Below are positions 16,294-24,987 of a stretch of DNA of 35,908 nucleotides, piece after piece. The notes under the pieces are model-generated. The model saw only the letters and a program-made list of their open reading frames with translations. It was not told the origin of the DNA and did not search any database. Origin of the DNA: Rhizobium sp. ASV20 (GTDB lineage Bacteria; Pseudomonadota; Alphaproteobacteria; Rhizobiales; Rhizobiaceae). The translations under genes were made by a program, and so were the position numbers. Within the stretch, counting starts at the first letter, position 1. Each line of letters starts with the position of its first letter. Location of the stretch: the NCBI RefSeq assembly GCF_016429015.1, contig NZ_JAELTU010000070.1:1-35908 (forward strand), in the 5' to 3' direction.

Positions 16294-17144
16294 GCACGAC
16301 CCCAAGCAAGAAAAGCCGGGAACGATATTCCGCTTCCAAATTCGCCATCGATTGCGTGCTGACCATTTTCGGCCTTTTGATGATCCTGCCGCTGATCATG
16401 CTCACGGCGAACGCTTTCAAGACACCTGCCGAATTGCTGGCCTGGCCGCCGCGTCTCATCCCGCAATCGCCGACGCTCGACAATTTTTCCTCGGTTCTGA
16501 GCGACACGCCGCTGCTGACATGGATGGGCAATAGCCTTGCATTTGCGGCTATCTCGACTGTCGCCATTGTCCTGACGTCCTCGATCACGGGCTATGTGCT
16601 GGCGAAGTTTCGCTTTCCCGGCGTCAATCTCATCTTTATCGGCGTGCTGGCGACCGCCATCGTTCCCTTCGAAGTCTATATGATTCCGCTCTATCTCGGC
16701 GTGAAGCAGTTGGGACTGCTGAATTCGATCGGTGGACTCCTCGCCGGCTATCTGGTGATGAGCTTCGGCATATTCCTTGTTCGGCAATATGCCCTGACAT
16801 CGATTCCCGACGAATTGCTGGAAGCCGCACGCATGGACGGCGCCGGCGAATGGTGGATTTTCTTTCGCATCGTGTTGCCGTTGATGCGCGGTCCGATCGG
16901 AACGCTGACCGTCCTTGCCTTCTTCCAGGCTTGGACCACATTCGCCTGGCCCATGATCGTCAACACGGCACGCGACAAATATGTCCTCGAAGTCGGGCTG
17001 GCCCTGTTCCAGACCGGGTTCACTGTCGATCTCGGCCGCCTCAGCGCCGCCGCCGCCCTGTCGCTCATTCCGAGTGTCATCTTCTTCGGCGCGATGCGGC
17101 GCAATTTCGTCAAAGGTGTCGCGACGAGCGGCATGAAGGAATAG
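16290..17144 (+). CDS. Carbohydrate ABC transporter permease (MalG type)
   Basis: The 284-aa membrane protein is the second permease of the sugar importer. It has six predicted transmembrane segments, MIPLYLGVKQLGLLNSIGG and the EAA loop LLEAARMDGAGEWWIFFRIVLPLMRG, all MalG/UgpE-like. It is translationally coupled to the upstream permease through a 4-bp overlap. A 61-bp gap with GAAAGGG precedes the uronate genes, which appear to continue the operon. Confidence 0.93.
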   Translation: MSTTPSKKSRERYSASKFAIDCVLTIFGLLMILPLIMLTANAFKTPAELLAWPPRLIPQSPTLDNFSSVLSDTPLLTWMGNSLAFAAISTVAIVLTSSITGYVLAKFRFPGVNLIFIGVLATAIVPFEVYMIPLYLGVKQLGLLNSIGGLLAGYLVMSFGIFLVRQYALTSIPDELLEAARMDGAGEWWIFFRIVLPLMRGPIGTLTVLAFFQAWTTFAWPMIVNTARDKYVLEVGLALFQTGFTVDLGRLSAAAALSLIPSVIFFGAMRRNFVKGVATSGMKE

Positions 17145-17205
17145 GCTGGGCGAGACTTCGATTCCCCGTTTTGCCAAACAACATATGCACTGAAGAAAGG
17201 GACAC

Positions 17206-18429
17206 ATGATGCGGCAGACTTGGCGTTGGTTCGGCCCGTCCGATCCGGTATCGATCGACGACATGTTACAGGCGGGTGTTGAGGGCGTCGTCACCGCGCT
17301 CCATCATCGCGCCCCCGGGGAGGTGTGGACGCCGGAGGATATTGCCGCTCGTCAGCGCGAGCTTTCGGTCATGGGCGATGGCAGCGCGTCCGGATTGAGC
17401 TGGGATGTGGTCGAAAGCCTGCCGGTCTCCGAGGACGTCAAGCGCCAGAGCGGGCCTTGGCGGCAGCATATCGGCAGCTGGAAGACGAGCCTTCGCCATC
17501 TCGCCGATGCCGGGGTGCAGACCATTTGCTATAATTTCATGCCGGTCCTCGACTGGACGCGGACCGATCTCGCCTATCGCCTGAAGAATGGTGCGACGTG
17601 CATGCGTTTCGATGCGGTGGATTTTGCCGCTTTCGATCTGTTCCTGCTGCAGCGCCCGGCAGCGCGCGAGGAGCTTGAGCCTGAGATCGTCGATGCGGCG
17701 CAGCGCCGTTTTTCCGAAATGAATGATGAACGCAAGCGCCAGCTCGTCGCCAACATCGTCTCCGGCCTGCCGGGTGCCGCCACGCACATGACGATCGATG
17801 AGGTGAAGGAGCATCTCGCGCAGTATAACGGCCTGACTGCCGAAAGACTGAAAGCGCATCTTATCGATTTCTTGGGTGAAGTCGCGCCGCTCGCGGAGGA
17901 GCTGGGCATGCGGCTTTGCTGCCATCCGGACGATCCGCCGTTTCCGCTGCTTGGACTGCCGCGCATTATGTCGACTGAAGCAGACTACCGCGCCATGGTC
18001 GAGGCCGTCGATCTCCCGGCCAATGGCATCACGCTTTGCACCGGCTCGCTTGGCGCGCGGCGCGACAATGACCTCCCGGGAATGATGGCAAGGCTCGGCG
18101 ACCGCGTCCATTTCCTGCATTTGCGCAATGTTGCGCTTGAGGACAACAGGCATGGCGGCTCGTTCCACGAGGCGGCGCATCTCGAAGGCAATACAGACAT
18201 GGTGGCGGTGATCGCCGCCGCGCTTGCCGAAGAGACGAGACGGAAAGGGCTGGGCCGCAAAGACTGGCAGATTCCCTTCCGCCCTGATCACGGCCAGAAT
18301 ATCCTCGACGACCACATCAGGCAGACGCGCCCCGGCTATCCGGCGATCGGTCGTCTCAAGGGACTTGCGGAACTGCGAGGGATCATGACGGCTCTCTCGC
18401 ATCCGATTGTCGCCGGCGGCCAGATATGA
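17206..18429 (+). CDS. uxuA: Mannonate dehydratase
   Basis: The 407-aa enzyme dehydrates D-mannonate to 2-keto-3-deoxygluconate in hexuronate catabolism. MRQTWRWFGPSDPVS at the N-terminus and TALHHRAPGEVW are family signatures. The four metal ligands of the TIM-barrel are visible: H240 (CCHPDDPP), C278 (LCTGSLG), H305 (HLRNV) and D361 (RPDHGQ), so it should be active with Mn2+. The start could be the first or second of two consecutive ATG codons (17206 or 17209). It overlaps uxuB by ATGA. It sits downstream of nagB, nagA and the importer, an unusual combination. Confidence 0.95.
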   Translation: MMRQTWRWFGPSDPVSIDDMLQAGVEGVVTALHHRAPGEVWTPEDIAARQRELSVMGDGSASGLSWDVVESLPVSEDVKRQSGPWRQHIGSWKTSLRHLADAGVQTICYNFMPVLDWTRTDLAYRLKNGATCMRFDAVDFAAFDLFLLQRPAAREELEPEIVDAAQRRFSEMNDERKRQLVANIVSGLPGAATHMTIDEVKEHLAQYNGLTAERLKAHLIDFLGEVAPLAEELGMRLCCHPDDPPFPLLGLPRIMSTEADYRAMVEAVDLPANGITLCTGSLGARRDNDLPGMMARLGDRVHFLHLRNVALEDNRHGGSFHEAAHLEGNTDMVAVIAAALAEETRRKGLGRKDWQIPFRPDHGQNILDDHIRQTRPGYPAIGRLKGLAELRGIMTALSHPIVAGGQI

Positions 18430-19853
18430 ACAGGCTGAGTGCTGCAAGCGTGCCGTTGCCGGGAAGGGCGGCCAAATGGCCTGCCTATAAGGCGGAGAAC
18501 CACGGCTTCGGCATCGTTCATCTCGGTATCGGCAATTTCGCCCGCGCTCACCTTTTGTCCTACACGGACGATGCGCTTGCGGCACGAGGCGGCGACTGGC
18601 GGATCATCGGCGCATCGCTGCGCGGCTCCTCACTTGCCGGTACTCTGGAGCCGCAGGATTATCGTTATATCCTCATCGAACGAGGAGAGGAGACGAAGGC
18701 GTCCGTCATCGGCGCCCTCCATTCGGTGGTTTCCGGACGCGAGAGAATTGTGGATGTGCTCTCGCTCATGGCCTCGCCGGCTTGCCGCATCGTCAGCCTG
18801 ACTGTGACGGAGAAGGGCTATGGCTTGACCGGGACGGGACAGCTCGACACGTCTCATCCTGACATTGCGCAGGATCTCGGACGGCGGCAATCGCCGCAGG
18901 GGGTGATCGGCCTGATCGCTGCCGCCTTGGCATTGCGACAGCAAATAGGGCTTCCCGCCTTCACCGTCCTTAGCTGCGACAACCTTCCTCAAAACGGCCG
19001 CCGACTGAGGGGCGCGGTGCTGGAGTTTGCCGCGCTTGCGCACGATCCATCGCTCGTCCGCTTCATCGAAGCTCATGCGGCGTTTCCCTCAGGTGTCGTT
19101 GACCGCATCACGCCCATTCCGGGCCAAGATCTATTTGGGCTGGCACGGGCCGAGACCGGTTATGATGACCTGGCTGCCATCGAAACCGAGCCGTTCCGCC
19201 AATGGATATTGGAGGACAGCTTCTGTGCCGGTCGTCCTGCCTGGGAAACTGCCGGCGCGCTCTTCGTGCCCGATATAACGGATTATGAGCGCATGAAGCT
19301 ATGGATGCTGAACGGCACTCATTCGCTGATCGCCTATTGCGGCTGTCTCCATGAAAAAAAGTATGTCCGGGACGTTATGGCCGATGGTCACCTGAAGGAT
19401 CTGGTGGTGCGGCATCTCTCTGCGGCTTCCAGCGCGATCGGGCAGCTCGGCATGGATCTTGACGCCTACGCCGAAAAGCTGAAGGCGCGTTTCTCCAATC
19501 CCGCGATTGCCCATGCGACGGCGCAGATTGCGATGGATGGCACGCAGAAGCTGCCGCAACGAATAACCGCTCCTGCCTTCGCCGCGCTGAAGCGCGGTAC
19601 GGATTTCGAGCCCTTCGCCTTTACGATCGCAGTCTGGATCGTCTACGTCGAACGCTGGGCGAAAGGCCTTGCCGCCTATGAGGTCAGCGACCCGCAAAGT
19701 GCGGTCCTGCGCGAAGTGCTATCGAAACCGTCGAGCGATCTGGAACTCTTGCGGGCGGCAAGTGCAGCGTGCCCGCATATCCTTCCAACCGAACTGCTCG
19801 ATGGTCGGTTTGGAGCTGCCCTACAGAGGCTCATCGGGCCTTTGCGGGCCTGA
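18426..19853 (+). CDS. uxuB: Fructuronate reductase-like mannitol dehydrogenase family protein
   Basis: The 475-aa polyol-specific long-chain dehydrogenase would interconvert D-fructuronate and D-mannonate with NAD(H), feeding uxuA. The N-terminal HLGIGNFARAH is the family nucleotide-binding start. Catalytic residues are visible in KLWMLNGTHSLIAYCG as K291, N296 and H299. Mannitol or tagaturonate activity is possible in this family, but coupling to uxuA by a 4-bp overlap strongly favours fructuronate. It appears to be the last gene of the 8.8-kb rightward operon. Only 57 bp separate it from the convergent regulator gene, and I see no clear terminator there. Confidence 0.9.
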   Translation: MNRLSAASVPLPGRAAKWPAYKAENHGFGIVHLGIGNFARAHLLSYTDDALAARGGDWRIIGASLRGSSLAGTLEPQDYRYILIERGEETKASVIGALHSVVSGRERIVDVLSLMASPACRIVSLTVTEKGYGLTGTGQLDTSHPDIAQDLGRRQSPQGVIGLIAAALALRQQIGLPAFTVLSCDNLPQNGRRLRGAVLEFAALAHDPSLVRFIEAHAAFPSGVVDRITPIPGQDLFGLARAETGYDDLAAIETEPFRQWILEDSFCAGRPAWETAGALFVPDITDYERMKLWMLNGTHSLIAYCGCLHEKKYVRDVMADGHLKDLVVRHLSAASSAIGQLGMDLDAYAEKLKARFSNPAIAHATAQIAMDGTQKLPQRITAPAFAALKRGTDFEPFAFTIAVWIVYVERWAKGLAAYEVSDPQSAVLREVLSKPSSDLELLRAASAACPHILPTELLDGRFGAALQRLIGPLRA

Positions 19854-19910
19854 TACGATTTCCATGTCGCGCAGATCTGGGTTCGACGCGCTCCGAAAGC
19901 AAACTCGGTT

Positions 19911-21320
19911 CTATGACAGCCGGTAGGGGGTCGCTTCCCTGACGTTATGGTCGACGGAAATGCTCCGGCGCAAGGGCGGAACGGCCCGGCTGGCGCAGTT
20001 GCTGCGCTCGCATATGCGACAGGATATGCCGATCGGTTCGAAGGCGGATTTGTCGGTAACGTTGAGGTCGTCGGCATAGACGAAGGCGCTGGCATAGGAG
20101 ATCTCGCAGCCCAATGCCAGCGCGTGGCTGGAACGTTGCGTGCGAAACCCGCCGACGCCCTTGCTTACATGCGTGGCAAGACAGAGATAGCGGGCGCCAT
20201 CCGGCGTCTCGGCAAGCTGGCGAATAAAGCGACCCGGTGTCTCGAAGGCCTGGTGTGCGTTCCAGAGCGGACAGGCTGCTCCGAAGCGTGCGAATTGCAG
20301 CTTGGTTGCGCTATGGCGCTTGGTAATGTTGCCGGCGCGATCGATACGGGCAAAGAAGATCGGAATGCCCTTCATGCCCGGGCGCTGCAGGGTCGAAAGC
20401 CGGTGGCAGGCCTGCTCCAGCGACGTTCCGAACCGGGCGGCAAGCAGCTCGATATCGTGTCGCAGGTCACGGGCGGTTTTGAGGAAGCCTTGATAGGGCA
20501 TGAGGAGCGCGCCGGCGAAATAATTGTGCAGGCCGATGCGACAGACCTCACCCGCCTCTTCGCTGCGAAAGCCTGCCTGGCGGACGATATTTTCCACGGC
20601 CTCGCTGGCGTAGAGCTGTGCGGTTTGCACCGCGATCTGGAAGGTGCGGGTTTCTGCCGGGGCATAGGGGTTGAGGGTCAGCACGCGACCCGCCGGATCG
20701 AAGAGACGAACAGCATTCATGGCAGAGGGTCCGTGCACGACGCGAACGCCGAACTGGCTGTCCAGATAATCCGTCAGGATCGGCAGCCCGTCTCCCCCTT
20801 GCAGGCCGAGTTTAAGGGCAAGCGCCTCCGCCATGGTGTCGAGTTCCTGCACATAGTTGTCGACATAGTGGAAGAAGTCGCGCACCTCGTCATAGGGCGT
20901 CGCCTCAAGGGCTGCAGCGCGGCCGAGCCTGTCGTCCAGGCTGGCAAGCTGCTCGCTATTGCGCCGATAGGCCTGATGACAGCTGACCAATGCGCGGGCA
21001 AATCCCGGCGCGTTCTGCGCGATCAGTTTCAGTTCCTGCAAAGTCGGCGAATAGGATTCGAACAAGGGATCGCCGAGTGCTTCGGTGAGTGCCGACATCA
21101 GCCGATCCGTCTCACCGGTGGAGAGTTCCGCAATGTCGAGACCATATTTGTCGGCAAGGGCAAGCAGGACGGCGGCAGATACCGGACGCTGGTTGTTCTC
21201 TATCTGATTGAGATAGCTCAGCGATATGCCGAGACGCTCGGCAAACTGGCTCTGCGTCGCATCATGTTCCAAACGCAGTTCACGCACCTTGCGGCCGATA
21301 AAGAGTTTCCCGATAGCCAT
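19911..21320 (-). CDS. ScfR/RamB/PrpR-type regulator of short-chain fatty-acyl metabolism
   Basis: The 469-aa regulator has an N-terminal XRE helix-turn-helix (about 9-63, TQSQFAERLGISLSYLNQIEN), a central ImmA/IrrE-like DUF955 region (about 150-320) and a C-terminal ScfR domain ending in a cysteine cluster (C405, C434, C437, C442). The CRICERSNC motif parallels the iron-sulfur-binding cysteines described for Mycobacterium PrpR. Relatives sense acyl-CoA and control methylcitrate, glyoxylate or propionyl-CoA genes. It is divergent from pccB with a 115-bp shared promoter, so control of pccB-pccA-mcm is likely. The start at 21320 is the first ATG giving the XRE domain, although its ribosome-binding site is weak. 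Confidence 0.9.
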   Translation of the reverse strand: MAIGKLFIGRKVRELRLEHDATQSQFAERLGISLSYLNQIENNQRPVSAAVLLALADKYGLDIAELSTGETDRLMSALTEALGDPLFESYSPTLQELKLIAQNAPGFARALVSCHQAYRRNSEQLASLDDRLGRAAALEATPYDEVRDFFHYVDNYVQELDTMAEALALKLGLQGGDGLPILTDYLDSQFGVRVVHGPSAMNAVRLFDPAGRVLTLNPYAPAETRTFQIAVQTAQLYASEAVENIVRQAGFRSEEAGEVCRIGLHNYFAGALLMPYQGFLKTARDLRHDIELLAARFGTSLEQACHRLSTLQRPGMKGIPIFFARIDRAGNITKRHSATKLQFARFGAACPLWNAHQAFETPGRFIRQLAETPDGARYLCLATHVSKGVGGFRTQRSSHALALGCEISYASAFVYADDLNVTDKSAFEPIGISCRICERSNCASRAVPPLRRSISVDHNVREATPYRLS

Positions 21321-21325
21321 CTTCG

Positions 21326-21359
21326 CAACTTTGCAATTGTCAATTTGAATTTTTATAAG
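21326..21359 (+). promoter_or_regulatory. pccB promoter with RamB-like site
   Basis: TTGCAA (21331-21336) and TATAAG (21354-21359) are spaced by exactly 17 bp and point to pccB. The -35 is embedded in CAACTTTGCAATT, which resembles the AACTTTGCAAA core reported for RamB of Corynebacterium. AATTG-T-CAATT (21335-21345) is a perfect dyad beside it. A site here could let the divergent ScfR regulator control both genes. Confidence 0.5.
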
Positions 21360-21435
21360 TCCGCATATCTGCGCGTTCAATCATTTTCTCGCAGACGCCC
21401 CCTCGCTATGAGTTCGGCATATCGAGGGAGGCATC

Positions 21436-22968
21436 ATGCAGACTATCTTGGATCAGCTCGAAACGCGGCGCGCCGAGGCACGGCTGGGCGGCGGCGAGCG
21501 AAGGATCGCGGCTCAACACGAAAAGGGCAAGCTGACCGCACGTGAGCGCATCGAAGTGCTTCTCGATGAGGACTCCTTCGAAGAATACGATATGTATGTC
21601 ACCCATCGCTGCATCGACTTCGGCATGGCAGACCAGAAGGTCGCCGGCGATGGCGTGGTGACGGGTTGGGGAACGATCAACGGTCGACAGGTCTATGTCT
21701 TCTCCCAGGATTTCACCGTGCTCGGTGGCTCACTGTCGGAGACGCACGCACAGAAGATATGCAAGATCATGGATATGGCCATGAGGAATGGTGCGCCGGT
21801 CATCGGTCTCAACGATTCCGGCGGCGCGCGCATTCAGGAAGGCGTGGATTCGCTTGCCGGCTATGCCGAAGTGTTCAAGCGCAATGTCGAGGCCTCCGGC
21901 GTCGTGCCGCAGATTTCCGTCATCATGGGGCCTTGCGCGGGTGGTGCCGTCTATTCTCCGGCCATGACGGATTTCATTTTCATGGTGCGCGATTCCTCCT
22001 ACATGTTCGTCACCGGCCCCGACGTGGTGAAGACGGTGACCAACGAGATCGTCACCGCGGAAGAGCTTGGCGGTGCACGCACCCACACCTCGAAATCCTC
22101 TGTTGCCGACGGCGCCTTCGAGGATGATATCGAGGCACTTGAGCATATCAGGCTGCTCTTCGACTTTCTGCCGTTGAACAATCGCGAGAAGCCGCCGGTC
22201 AGGCCATTCCATGATGATCCGGTGCGGCTGGAAAATCGGCTCGACACGTTGATACCGGACAGCTCCAACAAGCCCTACGACATGAAGGAGCTGATCCACG
22301 CTCTTGCCGACGAGGGTGAATTCTTCGAGCTGCAGGGTGCCTTCGCGCGCAACATCATCACCGGCTTCATGCGCATGGAGGGTCAGACGGTGGGCGTCGT
22401 TGCCAATCAGCCGATGGTACTGGCCGGTTGTCTCGACATCGACTCCTCGCGCAAGGCCGCTCGGTTCGTTCGTTTCTGCGACGCCTTCAATATTCCGATC
22501 CTGACCTTGGTCGACGTGCCCGGCTTCCTGCCCGGTACGGCACAGGAATATGGCGGCGTGATCAAGCATGGCGCCAAGCTGCTGTTCGCCTATTCCCAGG
22601 CGACGGTGCCGATGGTGACGTTGATCACGCGCAAGGCTTATGGCGGCGCCTACGACGTGATGGCGTCGAAGCATATCGGCGCCGATGTGAACTACGCCTG
22701 GCCGAGCGCCGAAATCGCCGTCATGGGCGCCAAGGGCGCGACGGAGATTCTTCATCGCGCCGATCTCGCAGATCCGGAGAAGATTGCCGCCCGCACGCGT
22801 GAATATGAGAAGCGGTTTGCCAATCCGTTCGTCGCAGCCGAACGCGGTTTCATCGACGAAGTGATCATGCCGCACTCATCCCGTCGCCGCATCGCCCGCG
22901 CCTTCGCCTCGCTTCGCAACAAGCAGGTAGATGTGCGCTGGAAGAAGCACGACACGATACCTCTCTGA
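21436..22968 (+). CDS. pccB: Propionyl-CoA carboxylase, carboxyltransferase (beta) subunit
   Basis: The 510-aa cytoplasmic subunit transfers CO2 from carboxybiotin to propionyl-CoA, giving (S)-methylmalonyl-CoA. Motifs include the acyl-CoA-binding oxyanion segments MGPCAGGAVYSPAMTDFIFMV and GGAYDVMASKHIGADVNYAWP, plus DVPGFLPGTAQEYGGVIKHGAK. GAGGGAGG stands before the ATG. It is the first gene of a three-gene operon with the alpha subunit and the mutase, and is divergent from the ScfR regulator. Confidence 0.96.
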   Translation: MQTILDQLETRRAEARLGGGERRIAAQHEKGKLTARERIEVLLDEDSFEEYDMYVTHRCIDFGMADQKVAGDGVVTGWGTINGRQVYVFSQDFTVLGGSLSETHAQKICKIMDMAMRNGAPVIGLNDSGGARIQEGVDSLAGYAEVFKRNVEASGVVPQISVIMGPCAGGAVYSPAMTDFIFMVRDSSYMFVTGPDVVKTVTNEIVTAEELGGARTHTSKSSVADGAFEDDIEALEHIRLLFDFLPLNNREKPPVRPFHDDPVRLENRLDTLIPDSSNKPYDMKELIHALADEGEFFELQGAFARNIITGFMRMEGQTVGVVANQPMVLAGCLDIDSSRKAARFVRFCDAFNIPILTLVDVPGFLPGTAQEYGGVIKHGAKLLFAYSQATVPMVTLITRKAYGGAYDVMASKHIGADVNYAWPSAEIAVMGAKGATEILHRADLADPEKIAARTREYEKRFANPFVAAERGFIDEVIMPHSSRRRIARAFASLRNKQVDVRWKKHDTIPL

Positions 22969-22980
22969 CAGGCCATTCCC

Positions 22981-24987
22981 ATGATCAAGAAAATCCTGAT
23001 CGCCAATCGTGGCGAAATCGCCTGCCGAGTCATCAAGACCGCCCGGCGTCTCGGCATTTCGACGGTCGCCGTCTATTCTGATGCCGATCGCAATGCCTTG
23101 CATGTGTCGATGGCAGACGAGGCGGTGCATATCGGCCCGTCGCCATCGAGCCAGTCCTATATCGTCATAGACCGGATCATCGATGCCGTGCGCAAGACCG
23201 GTGCCGATGCCGTACATCCTGGCTATGGCTTCCTCTCCGAGAACGCGAATTTCGCGGCTGCGCTCGAACGCGAGGGCGTGACGTTCATCGGCCCTCCCGT
23301 CGGCGCGATCGAGGCCATGGGGGATAAGATCACCTCTAAGCAGCTGGCGGCACGCGCCGGTGTTTCGACGGTGCCCGGACATATGGGGCTGATCGAAAAT
23401 GCCGACGAAGCCGTGCTGATCGCAAATGAGATCGGCTATCCCGTGATGATCAAGGCATCGGCGGGTGGCGGCGGCAAAGGCATGCGCATCGCGCACAATG
23501 CCGATGAGGCTCGCGAGGGATTCCAGGCATCGCGCAACGAGGCCAAAAACTCCTTCGGCGACGACCGCATCTTCATCGAGAAGTTCATCACCGAGCCGCG
23601 CCATATCGAGATCCAGGTGCTCGGCGACAAGCAGGGCACCGTCCTTTATCTTGGCGAGCGGGAATGCTCCATCCAGCGGCGCAATCAAAAGGTGATCGAG
23701 GAGGCCCCGTCGCCCTTCCTTGATGAAGCGACCCGCAAAGCTATGGGTGAGCAGGCCGTCGCGCTTGCCAAGGCCGTCGGCTATCATTCGGCAGGGACGG
23801 TGGAATTCATCGTCGATGGCAAGCAGAACAAGTTCTATTTTCTTGAGATGAACACCCGCCTGCAGGTGGAGCATCCGGTGACCGAACTCGTGACGGGGCT
23901 GGATCTCGTGGAGGAAATGATCAAGGTCGCGGCCGGAGAACCCTTGTCCTTTGGCCAGCGCGACGTAAAGCTCAATGGCTGGGCGATTGAGAGCCGCCTT
24001 TATGCCGAAGATCCCTACCGTAACTTCCTCCCGTCGATCGGCCGATTGACGCGATATCGTCCGCCGGCCGAAGGCCCGACGAACAATGGTGCCATTCTGC
24101 GCAACGACACCGGCGTCTACGAGGGCGGCGAAATCTCGATGTACTATGATCCGATGGTTGCAAAGCTCTGTGCCTGGGCGCCGAGCCGCGATGCGGCGAT
24201 CGCTGCGATGAGCGATGCGCTCGACGACTTCGAGGTCGAGGGGATCGGGCATAACTTGCCGTTCCTGTCCGCCGTCATGAATCAGGAGCGCTTCCGTTCC
24301 GGTCAGCTGACGACCGGTTACATAGCCGAGGAATTTCCCGATGGCTTCCACGGCGTCGAGCCGGATCAGGCGTCGGCTCGCAAGCTTGCGGCCGTCGCTG
24401 CGACGATCAACCGGATCGTTCAGGCTCGCGCTGCCGATATTTCCGGAACGATCGGCAATCATCGCCGCCGGATCGGCCAGGATTGGGTCGTATCCTTCGG
24501 CCAGTGGCGCTTCGACGTGAGTATGCCGTCGGTAGAGCGCGGTACGGAGGTATCCTTCGCGGACGGCGAGGTGCTTTGCGTGGCGAGCGACTGGTTGCCC
24601 GGCAAAACGCACTGCGCTTTTTCCGTCGGCTCCGATATACTGGGTATCAAGGTCGATCTGGTGGGGTCGGCGATCCGCCTGCGCTGGCGGGGAACGGAGA
24701 TGATTGCACGTGTCCGTTCGCCGCGCGTTGCGGAGCTTGCCCGCCTGATGCCCATCAAGCTGGCGGCGGATACCTCCAAGCTTCTGCTATGTCCGATGCC
24801 GGGAGTTCTGACCTCACTCAGCGTCGAGGCGGGCAGTGTTGTCGAAGCGGGTCAAACCTTGGCCGTTGTTGAGGCCATGAAGATGGAAAATGCCTTGAAG
24901 GCTGAGCGTAAGGGTGTCGTTAAACGTATCGAAGCGAAAGTAGGGCATAGCCTTGCGGTCGACGAGCTGATTTTGGAGTTCGAATGA
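22981..24987 (+). CDS. pccA: Propionyl-CoA carboxylase, biotin carboxylase/BCCP (alpha) subunit
   Basis: The 668-aa subunit carboxylates its own biotin using ATP and bicarbonate. Its order is biotin carboxylase N-terminal (KKILIANRGEIACRVIKTA), ATP-grasp (KASAGGGGKGMRI, EMNTRLQVEHPVTE), biotin carboxylase C-terminal, a BT linker region, and a C-terminal biotinyl domain with the modified lysine K634 in EAMKMEN. It starts 12 bp after pccB and overlaps the mutase start by four bases, so the three genes should be co-expressed. Confidence 0.96.
   Translation: MIKKILIANRGEIACRVIKTARRLGISTVAVYSDADRNALHVSMADEAVHIGPSPSSQSYIVIDRIIDAVRKTGADAVHPGYGFLSENANFAAALEREGVTFIGPPVGAIEAMGDKITSKQLAARAGVSTVPGHMGLIENADEAVLIANEIGYPVMIKASAGGGGKGMRIAHNADEAREGFQASRNEAKNSFGDDRIFIEKFITEPRHIEIQVLGDKQGTVLYLGERECSIQRRNQKVIEEAPSPFLDEATRKAMGEQAVALAKAVGYHSAGTVEFIVDGKQNKFYFLEMNTRLQVEHPVTELVTGLDLVEEMIKVAAGEPLSFGQRDVKLNGWAIESRLYAEDPYRNFLPSIGRLTRYRPPAEGPTNNGAILRNDTGVYEGGEISMYYDPMVAKLCAWAPSRDAAIAAMSDALDDFEVEGIGHNLPFLSAVMNQERFRSGQLTTGYIAEEFPDGFHGVEPDQASARKLAAVAATINRIVQARAADISGTIGNHRRRIGQDWVVSFGQWRFDVSMPSVERGTEVSFADGEVLCVASDWLPGKTHCAFSVGSDILGIKVDLVGSAIRLRWRGTEMIARVRSPRVAELARLMPIKLAADTSKLLLCPMPGVLTSLSVEAGSVVEAGQTLAVVEAMKMENALKAERKGVVKRIEAKVGHSLAVDELILEFE

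Noticed and set aside
17266..18585. 439-codon minus-strand frame opposite uxuA
   Set aside because: uxuA shows all four metal ligands in the plus frame; the minus frame is low-complexity shadow.
19947..21545. 532-codon plus-strand frame across the regulator gene
   Set aside because: It runs antisense to a clear XRE/ScfR gene and through the divergent promoter into pccB.
22876..24612. 578-codon open frame on the minus strand opposite pccA
   Set aside because: It is the antisense shadow of a high-GC gene; the product resembles no family and pccA is unambiguous.
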